This document shows positions 55,916 to 64,000 of a stretch of 64,000 nt of DNA, piece after piece. The notes under the pieces are model-generated. The model did no database searches, was not told the DNA's origin, and worked only from the letters and a program-made list of their open reading frames with translations. Origin of the DNA: Lutibaculum baratangense AMV1 (GTDB lineage Bacteria; Pseudomonadota; Alphaproteobacteria; Rhizobiales; Tepidamorphaceae); the NCBI RefSeq assembly GCF_000496075.1, contig NZ_AWXZ01000013.1:186001-250000 (forward strand), in the 5' to 3' direction. Every line of letters begins with the position of its first letter. Position 1 is the stretch's first letter. A program made the translations under genes and the position numbers.

Positions 55916-56203
55916 TCAATCGGTCTTGCTGGTGTCGAGGAGATTGCCGGCCTCGTCGGCCTGGTGGACGGGCGGCGCCTTCGGCCTCGCGGGCGAGCCC
56001 TGCGGGCTGTCCTCGCCGGGCTCGTGGGGGTTGTAGGGGTCGAGCACCCTGTCCTTCGTCGCATGCGCGGCGGCGCCGGCGGGCTCGCGCGGCTGTTCCG
56101 TCTGGCCCGGCTGGCGCTGGTCGTCGACGGGGCGGTGGTCCGGGCCGACCCTCTGGCGCCCGGTGATCGAGCTTTCGCCGGACACGAGCTTCTTGTCGTC
56201 CAT
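55916..56203 (-). CDS. Small hydrophilic hypothetical protein
   Basis: 95 residues from ATG 56203 with AAGGAGGG upstream. Composition is hydrophilic and proline/glutamine-rich (MDDKKLVSGESSITGRQRVG; HRPVDDQRQPGQTEQPREPAG; DPYNPHEPGEDSPQGSP). No domain, signal peptide or membrane segment, so disordered. First gene of a probable pair with the 72-residue gene. Divergent from the flavodoxin-UbiA fusion, with 167 bp between. Confidence 0.6.
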   Translation of the reverse strand: MDDKKLVSGESSITGRQRVGPDHRPVDDQRQPGQTEQPREPAGAAAHATKDRVLDPYNPHEPGEDSPQGSPARPKAPPVHQADEAGNLLDTSKTD

Positions 56204-56370
56204 CTGGCCCTCCTTCGCGTGGGCGGGACTGTGCCCGCGAACCTGCAGGCTCAACGACGGCCGCCGAACGGGGTTCCGAGGGGTTCTACCGACTTGACCG
56301 CGGGCGCCGGGGCTTTAGCTGTCGATCCCGCCCGCCTTCCGCGACCAGACCCGAAAAAAACAGAGCCGCC

Positions 56371-57888
56371 ATGTCCGACCCCCTGCCGCCGGTCCTCGTC
56401 GTCCTCGGCCACCCGCGCGGGCGCGACAGCCTCTGCGGCGCCCTCGCCGAGGCCTATGCGGAAGGCGTGCGCGACGGGGGAGGGCAGGCGGAGGTGCTCG
56501 ACCTGTCACGGCTGAGCTTCGACGCCGACGTCAAGCTGGCGGACCCGGCCGGCCAGGCGCTCGAGCCGGACCTCGTGGAGGCGAGGCGCCTCGTCGAGCG
56601 GGCGGGGCACCTCGTCTTCGTCTATCCGAACTGGTGGGGCACCATGCCGGCGCGGCTCAAGGGGTTCCTCGACCGGCTGCTCGTGCCGGGCTTCGCCTTC
56701 CGGCGGACGACGGCCGGCACCGGCTACGAGGGGCTTCTGAAGGGGCGGACGGCGGAGCTGCTCGTGACGATGGACACGCCCGCACCGGTCTACCGGCTTC
56801 TGCAGGGGGCGCCCGGGCACCGGGCGATGGCGCGCTCGACGCTTCGGCTCTGCGGCGTCGACACGCTGCGCATCTCGCGCTTCGGCGTCGTGGAGACGGC
56901 GGACGCGGACCGGCGGCGGCATTTCCTCTCGCGGGCGGCGGGGCTGGGGCGGAGCTGTGGGGCGGCACGCCGGCGCGGGGAGGGCCGCGCGAAAGGCCTC
57001 GCCTGGCTCAAGGCGCTGCGGCTGCAGTTCTATCCCATGACGTTTCTCGCCTATCTCCTCGGCGCGCGGCTCGCGGCGGGGGACATGGGGCTCGACTGGC
57101 CGCGCGTGATGCTCGGCTATCTCGCGATCTTCGCCGCCGAGGCCGCCACCGTCTTCACGAACGACGTCTACGACCGCGAGAGCGACGTCAGGAATCGCCA
57201 CTGGAGCCCCTTCACCGGCGGCTCGCGCGTCCTCGCCGACGGCGCCCTGTCGCGCGGCGAGCTGCTGGCCGGCGCGGTGGCGGGCGTGGCGGTCTCGGTG
57301 CTGGCGACGGCGGTGCTGATGGCCGGGGCGGAACACAAGGCGGTGCTCGGCGGCTGGGTCCTCGTGCTCCTCGTGCTGGCGCTCGGCTACACAATGCCGC
57401 CGCTCAGGCTCTCGCACCGGACGCTCGGCGAGCTCGACGTCGCCTTCACCCACGCCTTCGCGGTGCTCTTCCTCGGCTGGCTCGTCGCGGGGGGCGATCC
57501 ATGGGCGGCCGTGCCCTGGGTGGCGGCTCTGCCGGTCGCGCTGTCGATCCTGCCGTCGATCACGCTCTCGGGGGTGCCCGACATCGCCGCCGACCGCGCG
57601 GCCGGCAAGATGACGATCCCCGCCCGCTTCGGCCTCAGGGCCGCCTACGGCTTCGCCGCGGCGACGGCGGTGCTCGCCGTCGTGGCGGCCGCGTCGGTCG
57701 CCGCCGCGAGCGGGCTGCCGGGCTACGGCCCGCTCGCCGCCGTGGCGGCCGTTCACGCCGCGCTCTTCGTCCGCGCCCTTTGGCGGGGCCTCCCCGCCGA
57801 CGACGAGCCGCGGCGGATCGACCGGCTGATGGTCTGGTCGCTGACCTTCGTGATCTGGTTCGTCGCGGTGCCGCTGACGGCGCTGTGA
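56371..57888 (+). CDS. Flavodoxin-like NAD(P)H oxidoreductase fused to UbiA prenyltransferase-like domain
   Basis: 505 residues in one uninterrupted frame. Residues about 6-195 are a flavodoxin-like quinone reductase domain of the NQO1/MdaB/KefF kind (VLVVLGHPRGRDSLCGALAEAY, LVFVYPNWWGTMPARLKGFLDRLL). About 212-505 is a UbiA-superfamily membrane domain with eight to nine helices. It retains both Asp motifs, NDVYDRESD at 264-272 and DIAAD at 404-408, needed for Mg-prenyl diphosphate binding. The fusion suggests an FMN-dependent reductase delivering a reduced quinone or aromatic acceptor to a membrane prenyltransferase. The substrate is unknown and no quinone-pathway gene is adjacent. Confidence 0.85.
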   Translation: MSDPLPPVLVVLGHPRGRDSLCGALAEAYAEGVRDGGGQAEVLDLSRLSFDADVKLADPAGQALEPDLVEARRLVERAGHLVFVYPNWWGTMPARLKGFLDRLLVPGFAFRRTTAGTGYEGLLKGRTAELLVTMDTPAPVYRLLQGAPGHRAMARSTLRLCGVDTLRISRFGVVETADADRRRHFLSRAAGLGRSCGAARRRGEGRAKGLAWLKALRLQFYPMTFLAYLLGARLAAGDMGLDWPRVMLGYLAIFAAEAATVFTNDVYDRESDVRNRHWSPFTGGSRVLADGALSRGELLAGAVAGVAVSVLATAVLMAGAEHKAVLGGWVLVLLVLALGYTMPPLRLSHRTLGELDVAFTHAFAVLFLGWLVAGGDPWAAVPWVAALPVALSILPSITLSGVPDIAADRAAGKMTIPARFGLRAAYGFAAATAVLAVVAAASVAAASGLPGYGPLAAVAAVHAALFVRALWRGLPADDEPRRIDRLMVWSLTFVIWFVAVPLTAL

Positions 57889-57940
57889 CGGGAGAAGCGT
57901 GCGCCACCGGGGGGCGGCGGCGCACGACATGCCCGTGGCC

Positions 57941-58666
57941 CTAGTCCTCCAGGGTCCAGGTCACCTCGACCTGCACGCCGAGGGTCTGCTCGCCCGTCTC
58001 GACGGGCACGGCGCTGTCCTTGGCGGCTTCCATGCGCATCATCGGGATGGGGGGCTGGTCGCGGCGGGTCGATTCGCTGATCGAGACGACGGCGCCGAGC
58101 GTCGCGCCGGCGGCCTCGGCGTAGAGCTCGGCCTTGCGGCGGGCGTTCGCGAAGGCCTGCTTCCTGGCCTCGTCGACGAGCGTGTCGGCGTCCGAGACGT
58201 CGAAGGAGATGCCGTGGATCTGGTTGGCGCCGGCCTTCACGGAGGCGTCGAGCACGGCGCCGATCCCGTCGAGCTGGCGCAGGCGGGCCGAGACGTTGTT
58301 CGACACGGTGTAGCCGACGATGCGGGGGGCTTCCTGGCTGCCGTCGTTCTGCCGCGGCGGGTAGACATATTGCGGCGACACCGAGAAGCCGGAGGTCTGG
58401 AGGTCGCGCGCCTCCACGCCCTGTGCCTTCAGCGTGTCGATGAGCGCGCGCACGGCCTCGTTGTTGCGCTCGAGCGCGCTCTCGGCGGTGGCGGCCTCGG
58501 TGACGACGCCGACGGTCACCGTCGCGCGGTCGGGCGCGGCGCCCGTCTCGGCGCTGCCGGTGACGGCGATCGTGCGGTCGCGGGCGCTGTCGCCCTGGGC
58601 CCAGGCGGGCGCGGCGGCGAGGCTCGCCGCGAGGACCGCGGCCGTGAGGGGAATGGAACGGAGCAT
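57941..58666 (-). CDS. Exported SIMPL domain protein
   Basis: 241 residues with a Sec signal peptide (LRSIPLTAAVLAASLAAAPAWAQ). The DUF541/SIMPL fold is shown by IAVTGSAETGAAPDRATVTVGV, IDTLKAQGVEARDLQTSGFSV, then YTVSNNVSARLRQLDGIGAVLDA and ARKQAFANARRKAELYAEAAG. Probably periplasmic. Family function is poorly defined. Divergent from putA. Confidence 0.92.
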   Translation of the reverse strand: MLRSIPLTAAVLAASLAAAPAWAQGDSARDRTIAVTGSAETGAAPDRATVTVGVVTEAATAESALERNNEAVRALIDTLKAQGVEARDLQTSGFSVSPQYVYPPRQNDGSQEAPRIVGYTVSNNVSARLRQLDGIGAVLDASVKAGANQIHGISFDVSDADTLVDEARKQAFANARRKAELYAEAAGATLGAVVSISESTRRDQPPIPMMRMEAAKDSAVPVETGEQTLGVQVEVTWTLED

Positions 58667-58872
58667 TGGCTAGGGGCCTCCATCTGTGTCCGATGCCGCG
58701 CGGCGGACGTTCCCGCCGAGGCGATACCCATAGCCGAAAAATTCGACGGCATCATGTGGCGTACGGTGCCTCGCGCGACCGCTTGCGGCCATGCGCCGTA
58801 ACCTCGTAGGACTGAGGCACGAGACTAGCCCGCGACGGCATCGCGCGTCGCTTCGTGCCCAGGTGGTTCGCC

Positions 58873-61800
58873 ATGGATCAGAAGACCCCGGATTCCCTCG
58901 CAGCCTCGCGCCGCCGGCTTCGCGCGGCCTATCTCGAGGACGAGGCGGCGGCGATGGCGCGCCTCGTGGAGCAGGCGAGGCTGCCCGCCGACGCGCGCGC
59001 GGCGATCTCCGCCCGCGCGGCCGATCTCGTGCGCGAGGTGCGGGGCGCCGCCCGGCCGGGCCTGATGGAGGAGTTCCTCGCCGAGTACGGGCTCTCCACG
59101 AAGGAGGGCGTGGCGCTGATGTGCCTCGCCGAGGCGCTGTTGCGCGTGCCGGACGCGGAGACGATCGACGACCTGATCCAGGACAAGATCAGCCCGCACG
59201 ACTGGGGCTCCCATCTGGGCCAGGCGAGCTCGTCGCTCGTCAACGCCTCGACCTGGGCGCTGATGCTGACCGGCCGGGTGATCGACGAGACGGAGGAGCC
59301 GGGCGTCGTCGGCGCGCTGCGCGGCATGGTGCGCCGGCTGGGCGAGCCCGTGGTGCGCACGGCGGTCGCGCGCGCGATGCGCGAGATGGGCGCGCAGTTC
59401 GTGCTCGGCCGCAACATCGAGGAGGCGATGCGCCGCGGCCAGGCCATGGTGAAGCGCGGCTACACCTATTCCTACGACATGCTCGGGGAGGGCGCGAAGA
59501 CGGAGGCCGACGCGCAGCGCTACCACGGCGCCTACGCGCAGGCGATCGCGGCGCTCGCCACGCAGGCGAATTCGAACGACATCCGCGAGAACCCCGGCAT
59601 CTCGGTGAAGCTCTCCGCGCTCCACCCGCGCTACGAGTTCGCCAAGCGCGACGAGATGCTGCCGGTGCTCGTCTCGCGCACGCTCCAGCTCGCGCAGGCC
59701 GCGAAGGCCGCTTCGATGGGCTTCAACATCGACGCCGAGGAGGCCGACCGGCTCGACCTCTCGCTCGACGTGATCGAGCGGGTGCTGTCGGATCCCTCGC
59801 TGCGCGGCTGGGACGGCTTCGGCGTCGTCGTGCAGGCCTACGGCCAGCGCACGGCGCACGCGATCGACTGGCTCCACGCGCTGGCCGAGCGGCTCGACCG
59901 GCGCATCATGGTGCGGCTCGTCAAGGGCGCCTACTGGGACACCGAGATCAAGCGGGCGCAGGTTCTGGGCCTGCCGGGCTATCCGGTGTTCACCCGCAAG
60001 GCGCATTCGGACGTGAGCTACATCGCCTGCGCGCGGCTGCTGCTCGACCGGACGGACCGGATCTACCCGCAATTCGCGACCCACAACGCCCACACCGTCG
60101 CCGCCGTGCTGGCGCTGGCCGAGGGCCTGGACGGGCGCAGCTTCGAGTTCCAGCGCCTGCACGGCATGGGCGAGGCGCTGCACGACACGGTGCTGCGGCG
60201 CGACGGCACGCGCTGCCGGATCTACGCGCCGGTCGGGGCGCACCGCGACCTCCTCGCCTATCTCGTGCGGCGGCTGCTCGAGAACGGCGCGAACTCGTCC
60301 TTCGTGCACCAGATCGTCGACGAGGACGTGGCCCCGGAGGCGATCGCCCGCGACCCGTTCGCGACGGTCGAGGCGCATGGCGGCCACCGCAACCCGGCGA
60401 TCCCGCTGCCGGCCGAGATCTTCGGCCCCCGGCGGAAAGGCGCGAAGGGCTGGGACCTGACCGACCCCGTGACCATCGAGCGGATCGACGCGGTACGCGG
60501 GCGCTTCGCCGCCCATCGCTGGCACGCCGCGCCGACAATTTCGGGGGGCGGGGGCGAGCGGGCGAGGCACGACGTGCGCAATCCGGCGCGGCTCGACGAC
60601 CTCGTCGGCACGGTCGAGGACGCGACGGAAGCCGACATCCGCGCGGCCTTCGACGCGGCGGAAGCGGCGCAGGGCCCCTGGGGCGCGCGGCCGGCCGAGG
60701 AGCGGGCGGCGATCCTCGAGCGGGCGGCCGACCTCTACGAGGAGACGGCGGAGGAGTTCATGGCGCTCGCGGGCCGGGAGGCCGGCAAGATCCTGCTCGA
60801 CGGCGTGGCCGAGGTGCGCGAGGCGGTCGACTTCCTGCGCTACTACGCGCTGCAGGCGCGCGAGCTGCCGGCCGACGCGAAGCCGCGCGGCACCTTCGTG
60901 TGCATCTCGCCGTGGAACTTCCCGCTCGCGATCTTCACGGGACAGGTCGCTGCCGCGCTCGTGACGGGCAACGCGGTGCTGGCGAAGCCTGCGGAGCAGA
61001 CCCCGCTGATCGCGGCGCGGGCGGTCGAGCTTCTCCACGAGGCGGGCGTGCCGCGCGAGGTGCTGCACCTCCTGCCGGGCGACGGGCCGAGCGTCGGGCG
61101 GAAGCTGACGGCGGAGCCGCGGCTCGCCGGCGTCTGCTTCACCGGGTCGACCGAGGTCGCGCAGGCGATCAACCGCCAGCTCGCCGAGACGGCGCGGCCC
61201 GACGCCGTGCTGATCGCCGAGACGGGCGGGCTCAACGCGATGATCGTCGATTCGACCGCGCTGCCCGAGCAGGCGGTGCGCGACATCCTCGCCTCGTCCT
61301 TCCAGTCGGCCGGCCAGCGCTGCTCGGCGCTCCGCATGCTCTACGTGCAGGCCGACGTCGAGGAGCGGTTCCTGGAGATGCTGTTCGGCGCGATGGAGAC
61401 GCTGAAGCTCGGCGACCCCTGGCAGCTCTCGACCGACGTGGGGCCGGTGATCGACCAGGAGGCGCGCGACGGCATTTCCGGCTACTGCCGCGAGATGGAG
61501 GCGCAGGGCCGGCTCATGGCCGCGCTCGACGAGCCGGCCGACGGGCTCTTCGTCGCCCCCCACGTCTTCCGCCTGTCGGGCATCGAGGAGATGGAGCGCG
61601 AGGTGTTCGGGCCGGTGCTGCACGTCGCCCGCTTCCGGGCGGACGAGCTCGACCGGGTCGTCGACGCCGTCAACGCGAAGGGCTACGGCCTGACCTTCGG
61701 CGTCCACACCCGCGTCGACGCGCGCGTGCAGCGGCTCGTCGACCGCATCCATGTCGGCAACGTCTACGTGAACCGCAACCAGATCGGCGCCGTGGTCGGC

Positions 61801-62514
61801 TCGCAGCCCTTCGGCGGCGAGGGGCTCTCCGGCACGGGGCCGAAGGCCGGCGGCCCCAACTACCTGCCGCGCTTCATGCTGCGGACGGCCGGTCACGGGA
61901 CAGCCCGGCTCGAGGCGGCGGCAGCCGACGCCTCCGCCGTGCGGGAGGCCTCGGCGACGCTCGACGGAGCCGCCTGGGCCGCCCGCCCCGACCGGATCTC
62001 CGCCCTGCGCCAGGCGCTGCGGGGGCGGGCCGCGGCGGCGATGTCGGCTGCCGCCGCAATCGACCAGGGACCGGTCGACCTGCCGGGGCCGACGGGGGAA
62101 TCGAACAGGCTCCTGATGGTGCCGCGCGGGCGCGTGCTCTGCCTGGGGCCGGATCCCGAGACGCTGCTCGCCCAGGCCGTTCAGGCGCTGGCGGCCGGCA
62201 ACGAGGTCGTCGCGGTGGCGCCGGGCGCGACCGGCGCGCTCGCCGCCCTGAAGGAGGCGAAGGCGCCGCTGAGGGCCGTCGACGGCGCGCTCGATCCAGG
62301 CCTCCTAAAGGAGCTGCCGCTCGACGCGGTGGCGCTGGCGGGGCCGGGCGAGGCCCTGAAGGCGGCGCGCCGGGCCTTGAGCGGCCGCAAGGGCCCGATC
62401 GTGCCGGTGATCGACGCGGTGATCGCCCCCGCAGCCTACTATCACGAGCGGGCGATCTGCATCGACACGACGGCGGCGGGCGGCAACACGACGCTCTTCG
62501 CGGCGGTGGAATAG
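58873..62514 (+). CDS. putA: Bifunctional proline dehydrogenase / L-glutamate gamma-semialdehyde dehydrogenase
   Basis: About 1213 residues. Oxidises proline to glutamate in two channelled steps. The FAD-dependent proline dehydrogenase barrel is at about 110-480 (GYTYSYDMLGEGAKTEADAQ, ISVKLSALHPRYEFA, VRLVKGAYWDTEIKRAQ). The aldehyde dehydrogenase is at about 520-1000 with ISPWNFPLAIFTGQVAAAL and the catalytic Cys in SFQSAGQRCSALRM. The remaining ~210 residues are an aldehyde dehydrogenase-like C-terminal domain. There is no N-terminal ribbon-helix-helix, so it does not repress itself. Start 58873 (MDQKTPD) is preferred over GTG 58855. Confidence 0.97.
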   Translation: MDQKTPDSLAASRRRLRAAYLEDEAAAMARLVEQARLPADARAAISARAADLVREVRGAARPGLMEEFLAEYGLSTKEGVALMCLAEALLRVPDAETIDDLIQDKISPHDWGSHLGQASSSLVNASTWALMLTGRVIDETEEPGVVGALRGMVRRLGEPVVRTAVARAMREMGAQFVLGRNIEEAMRRGQAMVKRGYTYSYDMLGEGAKTEADAQRYHGAYAQAIAALATQANSNDIRENPGISVKLSALHPRYEFAKRDEMLPVLVSRTLQLAQAAKAASMGFNIDAEEADRLDLSLDVIERVLSDPSLRGWDGFGVVVQAYGQRTAHAIDWLHALAERLDRRIMVRLVKGAYWDTEIKRAQVLGLPGYPVFTRKAHSDVSYIACARLLLDRTDRIYPQFATHNAHTVAAVLALAEGLDGRSFEFQRLHGMGEALHDTVLRRDGTRCRIYAPVGAHRDLLAYLVRRLLENGANSSFVHQIVDEDVAPEAIARDPFATVEAHGGHRNPAIPLPAEIFGPRRKGAKGWDLTDPVTIERIDAVRGRFAAHRWHAAPTISGGGGERARHDVRNPARLDDLVGTVEDATEADIRAAFDAAEAAQGPWGARPAEERAAILERAADLYEETAEEFMALAGREAGKILLDGVAEVREAVDFLRYYALQARELPADAKPRGTFVCISPWNFPLAIFTGQVAAALVTGNAVLAKPAEQTPLIAARAVELLHEAGVPREVLHLLPGDGPSVGRKLTAEPRLAGVCFTGSTEVAQAINRQLAETARPDAVLIAETGGLNAMIVDSTALPEQAVRDILASSFQSAGQRCSALRMLYVQADVEERFLEMLFGAMETLKLGDPWQLSTDVGPVIDQEARDGISGYCREMEAQGRLMAALDEPADGLFVAPHVFRLSGIEEMEREVFGPVLHVARFRADELDRVVDAVNAKGYGLTFGVHTRVDARVQRLVDRIHVGNVYVNRNQIGAVVGSQPFGGEGLSGTGPKAGGPNYLPRFMLRTAGHGTARLEAAAADASAVREASATLDGAAWAARPDRISALRQALRGRAAAAMSAAAAIDQGPVDLPGPTGESNRLLMVPRGRVLCLGPDPETLLAQAVQALAAGNEVVAVAPGATGALAALKEAKAPLRAVDGALDPGLLKELPLDAVALAGPGEALKAARRALSGRKGPIVPVIDAVIAPAAYYHERAICIDTTAAGGNTTLFAAVE

Positions 62515-62640
62515 GCCCTGTTCCGACAGGGGCCGGGACGGGCGGGCCCGCTTCGTCCGCCCGCCGCACGGGAAACAAATCGCGGCTGGCGCGTTGCCAA
62601 TCCACGGGGAACGTGAGATGGCCAACTGAAGAGGTGCCGC

Positions 62641-62886
62641 GTGTACCCAGATCCCACTTCTATCGTCGCGATCGCCCTCGTGGGGCTCTTCGCCACCTTC
62701 GCGTGGCTCGCCTACCAGCGCTGCGCCCGCGAGGCGCGCGCGTGGTATGCCGACGCGAACTACGTGGTGGAGCGGCCGCGGACCGAGAGCCGTGACACCG
62801 GCCCGAAGCGCGCGCCGGCCCGCCGGGCGATGCTGGACACGGGCCGTCTCCGGGCGCCGGCGCTGCGCGCCACGGGCCCGCGCTGA
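62641..62886 (+). CDS. Hypothetical single-pass membrane protein
   Basis: 81 residues starting at GTG 62641 with GAAGAGG upstream. One N-terminal transmembrane segment (SIVAIALVGLFATFAWLAY) precedes a basic, proline-containing cytoplasmic tail (RCAREARAWYADANYVVERPR onward). No family is recognised. It lies alone between putA and the OmpA-like gene and ends at a perfect hairpin. Confidence 0.6.
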   Translation: MYPDPTSIVAIALVGLFATFAWLAYQRCAREARAWYADANYVVERPRTESRDTGPKRAPARRAMLDTGRLRAPALRATGPR

Positions 62887-62887
62887 C

Positions 62888-62912
62888 GAGGCGGGCTGAG
62901 AAAGCCCGCCTC
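62888..62912. terminator. Hairpin between convergent genes
   Basis: Perfect 10-bp stem GAGGCGGGCT / AGCCCGCCTC with a 5-base loop immediately after the stop of the small membrane protein gene and 22 bases beyond the OmpA-like stop on the other strand. No U-tract. Confidence 0.6.
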
Positions 62913-62933
62913 CCGCCGCGCCCGCCCGTCGGG

Positions 62934-63491
62934 TCAGCGGACGAACTCGTCGATCCGCCGGATCGTGACGCGGCGGTTCCGCCACTCCTCCCTCGGCGTG
63001 TCGACCAGCAGGAAGTCCTCGCCGTAGCCCACCGTCTCGATGATCCGCGGCGAGATGCCGAACTCTGCGACGAGGACGCGCTTCAGCGACGCGGCCCGGC
63101 GCTCGGAGAGGACCTGGTTCGATTCGCGTGAGCCGACGGCGTCGGTGTGGCCCTCGAGGAGGAACCGCGCGCCGCGGCGGCGGCGCCCGATCCGGCTCAG
63201 CGCGTCGGCGATCTCGCGCACCTTCCGGTACTCCGAGCGAGGGATCTCGGCCGAGCCGAAGTGGAAGTTGATCGCCTGGATGTCGATCGAGGGCGCGCTC
63301 CGGCGCAGATCGGGCCGGCGGCGGAACTCCTCCACCGTCACGCGCTCCTCGGGGCGGACGCGCCCGCGCGGCGCGGCCTCGAGCTGTCGCATGATCTGGG
63401 CCGCGGAGGGTGCGTTGCGGTCCTGGGCGAAGGCGAGGCCCGGAGCCGTGACGGCGAGGGCGGCACCCGCGAGGAAGAAGCGGCGATTCAT
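62934..63491 (-). CDS. Exported OmpA-family peptidoglycan-binding protein
   Basis: 185 residues with a signal peptide (MNRRFFLAGAALAVTAPGLAFAQ; the two arginines followed by FFLAG resemble a Tat motif). The C-terminal OmpA-like domain at about 75-180 shows INFHFGSAEIPRSEYRKV, LLEGHTDAVGSRESNQVLSERRA, and the closing GYGEDFLLVDTPREEWRNRRV, with the Asp and Arg residues that hold diaminopimelate. No lipobox or barrel, so a periplasmic wall-binding protein. The frame to 63722 is too long. Confidence 0.92.
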   Translation of the reverse strand: MNRRFFLAGAALAVTAPGLAFAQDRNAPSAAQIMRQLEAAPRGRVRPEERVTVEEFRRRPDLRRSAPSIDIQAINFHFGSAEIPRSEYRKVREIADALSRIGRRRRGARFLLEGHTDAVGSRESNQVLSERRAASLKRVLVAEFGISPRIIETVGYGEDFLLVDTPREEWRNRRVTIRRIDEFVR

Positions 63492-63718
63492 GGGCGTTCT
63501 CCAGGTGGCGGGACGACGCCTTCCTGGTGCCCGAACGATCATGAAGGTTGGCTGAACGGTGGCCGCATGAAGGGCGGCGCGGCGCTTCGCCCGCAGCCCC
63601 GCCCGCGCATCGCGCGACGTGAGCAGTTGACGCGGGGTTTCAGCCCGATGCCGACCGTCTTCCGGGACTTCGAGACTGTCGGGCCGTCTCTCGCGCGGCC
63701 GCGGATCCTTCAGATCTG

Positions 63719-64000
63719 TCAATCACGCGCTGACTTCCGAGGTTCTGACTTGCCTGCCGTAGCCTCCGGGTCCCGGCCGACATGATGGCCCGTTGCTGCA
63801 TTGATGACGGGGTTGTCGACTGCCTCCAGGACCCTGGACATGGCCTCGTCTCCGCTTATCCCGTCTGGCGGGGCGTAGGCCCGGGGCGCGTCGAGCACGG
63901 CGGCCAGTGCCCGTCTTTCCGGCGTGTCCTTCCCGCCGAGCCGATCGTGCATGGCGGCCTGCATTTCCTCCCGGCTCGCGTTGGTGACGAACCCGGCCGT
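63719..64000 (-). CDS. Hypothetical protein, 5' end beyond the window
   Basis: The frame is open from the right edge of the window to the stop at 63719. An internal Met lies at 63964, but the codons before it (TAGFVTNASREE) continue the frame with no stop, so the true start is probably outside. Visible residues are hydrophilic and end in GRDPEATAGKSEPRKSARD. No family is recognised. It is separated from the OmpA-like gene by 227 bp in which nothing was identified. Confidence 0.45.
   Translation of the reverse strand, partial: TAGFVTNASREEMQAAMHDRLGGKDTPERRALAAVLDAPRAYAPPDGISGDEAMSRVLEAVDNPVINAATGHHVGRDPEATAGKSEPRKSARD

Noticed and set aside
58825-61896. A 1023-codon minus-strand frame over putA
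   Set aside because: Shadow of putA: no domains, biased composition, no ribosome site. Similar long shadows at 4506-6878, 29463-31634 and 50812-52857 were dropped for the same reason.

Overview
This is a G+C-rich chromosomal segment from an alphaproteobacterium, most likely order Hyphomicrobiales (rhizobia-like). The evidence is gene order and family types: carA / yqeY-dnaG-rpoD, carB-greA near an Lrp regulator and trxB-lsrB, a fused mrpAB antiporter gene, a MASE1 histidine kinase with a FixJ-type regulator, a DUF992 protein, an outer-membrane barrel of the alphaproteobacterial Omp25/31 type, a zinc-less DnaG and an EF-G paralogue. The genus cannot be named from sequence reading alone. No prophage, insertion sequence, CRISPR array, rRNA or tRNA was recognised.

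Layout. 1-9.6 kb: a LysR regulator divergent from an uptake and catabolic operon (Tat-exported substrate-binding protein, LivH-type permease, a single-chain LivM-LivG-LivF fusion, aldehyde dehydrogenase, SDR), then aroQ and a leaderless family-3 binding-protein homologue. 9.6-11.9 kb: two-component system. 12.0-18.3 kb: complete Mrp/Pha cation/proton antiporter operon (AB fused, C, D, E, F, G). 18.3-25.7 kb: pncA, ogt, an aldo/keto reductase-SDR pair, envelope proteins, an SDR and an aspartate aminotransferase. 25.8-29.4 kb: a structured candidate RNA, a DUF892 protein, three small membrane proteins, a GST and a DMT exporter. 29.5-34.8 kb: EF-G paralogue, candidate AbcR-like sRNA, lsrB, trxB and an ELM1-family gene. 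35-39.4 kb: exporters and regulators. 39.4-48.1 kb: greA, carB, carA, with a compact XRE regulator/small-ORF control locus at 43.6-44.3 kb. 48.3-52.9 kb: yqeY-dnaG-rpoD macromolecular-synthesis cluster. 53-64 kb: Uma2 nuclease-fold protein, HlyU-like protein, TPR protein, small hydrophilic proteins, a flavodoxin-UbiA fusion, SIMPL protein, PutA, OmpA-like protein, and a gene cut by the window edge.

Most of the window is housekeeping or ordinary metabolism. The items most worth a second look are: (i) an XRE regulator and a divergent 41-codon ORF whose two promoters each carry a CGCAC-N3-GTGCG palindrome in the -35/-10 spacer, 30 bp apart, with a terminator-like hairpin after the ORF; (ii) a terminator-ended, anti-Shine-Dalgarno-bearing RNA candidate just downstream of lsrB, the position where AbcR sRNAs lie in rhizobia; (iii) a four-hairpin RNA candidate upstream of aatA; (iv) a flavodoxin-like/UbiA fusion protein; (v) an EF-G paralogue lacking the catalytic histidine of its G3 motif; and (vi) the LivM-LivG-LivF single-chain transporter. 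All functions are read from motifs and context; no database search was run.
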